From an uncultured Jannaschia sp. (GTDB taxonomy: Bacteria > Pseudomonadota > Alphaproteobacteria > Rhodobacterales > Rhodobacteraceae): DNA of 35,162 bases. Location: the NCBI GenBank assembly GCA_947494145.1, contig CANLTZ010000025.1, positions 1 to 35,162 on the forward strand. Reading direction: 5' to 3'. Shown here piece after piece: positions 33,333 through 35,162 of this stretch (the first letter of the stretch is position 1; every line of letters begins with the position of its first letter). The position numbers and the translations under genes were made by a program. The notes beneath the pieces were generated by a model, which did no database searches, had not been told where the DNA came from, and saw only the letters and a program-made list of their open reading frames with translations.

Positions 33333-33374
33333 GGTCCTTTCGAGGCGAAGGACCCGGGCCGATGACCCGGGCCC
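33333..33374 (-). promoter_or_regulatory. Mutually exclusive hairpins covering a ribosome site
   Basis: On the minus strand GGGCCCGGGTC (33374-33364) can pair with GGCCCGGGTCC (33360-33350). Alternatively GGTCCTT (33354-33348) pairs perfectly with AAGGACC (33339-33333), which contains the Shine-Dalgarno of the MBL gene starting at 33326. The two hairpins share GGTCC, so only one can form. This is a possible translational switch or weak terminator; no T-run follows. Confidence 0.4.
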
Positions 33375-33388
33375 GTGGGGTTAGGGGA

Positions 33389-34042
33389 TCATTCGGCGGC
33401 GGCCACCGGTTTTTGCGCCGCGCCTGCAGGGGCGAAGCTGGCGGCCAATTCGTCGATCCGGACCTCGGCGGCGGGGATTTTTGTGTCAGCCTGCTGCATC
33501 AGCTGATCGGCTTCGATGACGTGGATCGTGTTGACGCCGATGAAGCCCAGCACATGCCGCAGATAGCCGGTTGCGAAGTCGATTTCGCTGTCGATCTTGG
33601 TGCCGCCAGAGGCCACGATCAGGTAAGTCGGCCGGTCGGGGCCCAGCGGCTTGGGGCCGTTTTCCGTATAGGTGAAGGTTCGGCCAAAGCGGGCGACCTG
33701 ATCGATCCAAAGCTTGAGCTGCGCCGAAACCGTGAAGTTGTAGATCGGCGCCGTGATGACGATGGCCGACGCGGCCAGGAACTCGTCGACGATCTCATCC
33801 GAGGCGGCCAGCGCGGCCTTCGCGGAAGCATCGCGGTCGTCTTCGGGGGTGTAGGCTGCGTCGAACCAGGCTTCATCCACAACAGGGGGGACATTGGCGG
33901 TCAGGTCCCGGGTGACGACGGTCGCATCCGGCAATTGCGCCGACAGGCCCGCGACCATGCGGTCGGCCAGTGGGCGAGAATAAGATTTGCCCTGACGCCC
34001 AGAGGAATCGATGCGCAGGATGGTTGAGGTTGGTTGTGCCAT
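33389..34042 (-). CDS. FMN-dependent NADH azoreductase / quinone reductase
   Basis: 217 residues of the AzoR flavodoxin-like family, two-electron reduction of quinones and azo compounds with NADH and FMN. Seen are the N-terminal FMN loop (ILRIDSSGRQGKSYSRPLAD), the flavin segment IVITAPIYNFTVSAQLKLWI, GRTFTYTENGPKPLG and YLIVASGG, and GYLRHVLGFIGVNTIHVIEA. All are typical of AzoR. Start ATG 34042 is taken at MAQPTSTILRID; upstream codons overlap the SDR gene and lack family character. It lies in the run of four minus-strand genes headed by the SDR. Confidence 0.88.
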   Translation of the reverse strand: MAQPTSTILRIDSSGRQGKSYSRPLADRMVAGLSAQLPDATVVTRDLTANVPPVVDEAWFDAAYTPEDDRDASAKAALAASDEIVDEFLAASAIVITAPIYNFTVSAQLKLWIDQVARFGRTFTYTENGPKPLGPDRPTYLIVASGGTKIDSEIDFATGYLRHVLGFIGVNTIHVIEADQLMQQADTKIPAAEVRIDELAASFAPAGAAQKPVAAAE

Positions 34043-34101
34043 GGTTGCGGTCCTTTGATTGGCGTTTGGGGTCAGAAGGGAACGGAGGCGGGACACGACG
34101 C

Positions 34102-34860
34102 TCATAGGGTCGACCACCCGCCATCGACGGGCATCTCGGCGCCGCGCATGTAAGACGACCCGTCTGACGCCAGGAAGGTGACGGCGGCGGCGATCTCGGA
34201 AGGCTGGCCAAAGCGGCCCGCGGGGACCTTTCCGACGACGTCCTTGGTCATTTCGGTGAGCACATCATCCGGGAAGCCCAGCTTTCCATAGATGGGGGTC
34301 TCTGTCGGACCGGGCGCCACCGTGTTCACACGGATCCCGCGCTCGCCCAATTCGACCGATAGCGTCCGCGCAACCGAGCGGAGCGCCGCCTTTGTGGCGG
34401 CATAGACTGCCATGCCGGGCTGCCCCAGAACATCAAGGCAGGAAGTATTCATGACGACGGACGCGCCGTTGGACAGTACCGGAGACAGCGCCTGAACCAA
34501 CAGAAGCGGGCCCGTCACGTTGACCATGAACTGCGCCTGCGCCGCTGCGGCCTCAATCTGGCCGAGGGGTGCAGGCCAGGTGACACCGGCATTCAGAAAG
34601 ACCACGTCCAACCGGCCGAATTCGTCCTTCACCCGAGCGGCGATAGCCTCGCTATCCTCCGGGTGATCGGCACGCCAGCGCAGGGCGATGACCGGAATGT
34701 TTCGCGTGGACAGGGCGTCGCGCGCGGCCAGCAGCCGGGCCTCATCCTGTCCGGTAATGATCAGGGTCTTCACGCCTTGATCCAGGAAAGCGTCAGCGGT
34801 CGCTCGACCGATGCCCGTCGTGGCTCCGGTGATCAAAGCGACCTTACCGTCAAGTTGCAT
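34102..34860 (-). CDS. Short-chain dehydrogenase/reductase (SDR)
   Basis: 252 residues of the classical SDR family, NAD(P)-dependent. ALITGATTGIGRATADAFLD is the cofactor loop, VFLNAGVTWP holds the NAG motif, VVMNTSCLDVLGQPGMAVYA and ATKAALRSVARTLSVELGER carry the catalytic Ser, Tyr and Lys. RVNTVAPGPTETPIYGKLGF and GAEMPVDGGWSTL close the fold. Divergent from a TetR-type gene with an 84-bp gap containing a palindrome, hence probably its target. Confidence 0.92.
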   Translation of the reverse strand: MQLDGKVALITGATTGIGRATADAFLDQGVKTLIITGQDEARLLAARDALSTRNIPVIALRWRADHPEDSEAIAARVKDEFGRLDVVFLNAGVTWPAPLGQIEAAAAQAQFMVNVTGPLLLVQALSPVLSNGASVVMNTSCLDVLGQPGMAVYAATKAALRSVARTLSVELGERGIRVNTVAPGPTETPIYGKLGFPDDVLTEMTKDVVGKVPAGRFGQPSEIAAAVTFLASDGSSYMRGAEMPVDGGWSTL

Positions 34861-34881
34861 TGTCTTGTCCTTCTATTTGAC

Positions 34882-34940
34882 TTACCGATCAGTAAAGTAA
34901 ATATGAGAGCCATGTCCATAATTAAATTCAGATCGGTAAA
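34882..34940. promoter_or_regulatory. Candidate TetR operator(s) between divergent genes
   Basis: TTACCGATCAGTAA at 34882-34895 is a near-palindrome (reverse complement TTACTGATCGGTAA). A second half-site GATCGGTAAA occurs at 34931-34940, 5 bp before the regulator start. Both genes could be controlled by the regulator next to them. Typical for TetR autoregulation with a divergent oxidoreductase. Confidence 0.6.
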
Positions 34941-34944
34941 ATAA

Positions 34945-35162
34945 ATGTCGGATGGAGCGGAGAGGCAGGCGAGGGGGCGGCCGCGCAGTGTGGATCGGAT
35001 CGCTGTGTTGGAAGCGGCGACCCGGACGTTTTGGCGTCTGGGTTACGACGGCGCGTCCCTGGGGGCGTTGACCGCGGCGACCGGCGTGTCCCGTCCGACG
35101 CTCTATTCCACCTTCGGCGACAAGGCGGATTTGTTCGATGCCGTGCTGGATCACTATGGCGC
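34945..35162 (+). CDS. TetR/AcrR-family regulator, N-terminal part
   Basis: ATG 34945; the gene runs off the window. The first 70 residues are a TetR DNA-binding domain: VLEAATRTFWRLGYDGASLG, then the helix-turn-helix ALTAATGVSRPTLYSTFGDK followed by ADLFDAVLDHYG. The preceding ARGRPRS basic tail is common. The ligand domain is not visible. It likely represses the SDR-azoR-MBL run and itself through the palindromes in the gap. Confidence 0.9.
   Translation, partial: MSDGAERQARGRPRSVDRIAVLEAATRTFWRLGYDGASLGALTAATGVSRPTLYSTFGDKADLFDAVLDHYG

Noticed and set aside
32238-33365. Plus-strand frame of 375 codons over the two MBL genes
   Set aside because: Both MBL genes on the minus strand show full zinc motifs and signal peptides with an ATGA overlap.
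1-35162. CRISPR array, tRNA or rRNA genes
   Set aside because: No regularly spaced direct repeats, cloverleaf or rRNA sequence noticed on either strand.

Overview
The window looks like accessory chromosome of a GC-rich alphaproteobacterium, most likely of the Rhodobacteraceae/Roseobacter group. This rests on the style of the proteins, on the IS3/IS5/IS6 remnants, and on GTG and ATG starts with short purine ribosome sites. That placement is inference; no 16S or other marker gene is present. No tRNA, rRNA or CRISPR array was seen.

Left part (1-13.2 kb): insertion-sequence debris (1-602) leads into a tight plus-strand operon (952-8473). The operon reads: unrecognised helical adaptor-like protein, cytoplasmic-looking LysM/amidase_3 effector, periplasmic immunity candidate, DUF4123 adaptor, VasX-like membrane effector, two-TM immunity candidate. 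An orphan DUF4123 gene faces it (8470-9345), and a second cluster of IS fragments follows (9523-10577). A second minus-strand module (10611-13195) holds a truncated paralogue of the adaptor-like protein, a polymorphic toxin broken by a stop and a frameshift, and an intact small immunity candidate. No structural type VI secretion (T6SS) genes (tss, hcp, vgrG) are in the window, so these look like orphan effector islands served by a secretion system elsewhere.

Middle (13.2-25.8 kb): an IS6-family fragment, a piece of an MFS transporter, an unrecognised periplasmic protein, a decayed IS5-family element, an RND efflux operon (adaptor plus pump), an IS3 relic carrying a MITE-like insertion, and a third effector module on the minus strand (DUF4123, VasX-like effector, two-TM immunity, 21090-25776). 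This repeats the architecture of the first module.

Right part (25.9-35.2 kb): a complete thiamine salvage operon thiM-thiE-thiD-tenA under a TPP riboswitch. Next come decayed genes (ricin-type lectin, SDR start, royal-jelly/Yellow-family protein hit by the second MITE copy). Last is a minus-strand run of two periplasmic metallo-beta-lactamase-fold hydrolases, an azoreductase-like flavoprotein and an SDR, divergent from a TetR-family regulator that runs off the window.

The two most unusual signals are repeats. (i) A roughly 40-nt two-hairpin mini-element lies inside three transposase coding sites in two IS families, with changed but still complementary stems and an unpaired A at the same place. 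(ii) A 111-bp MITE-like element occurs twice, with a compensatory change in its arms.
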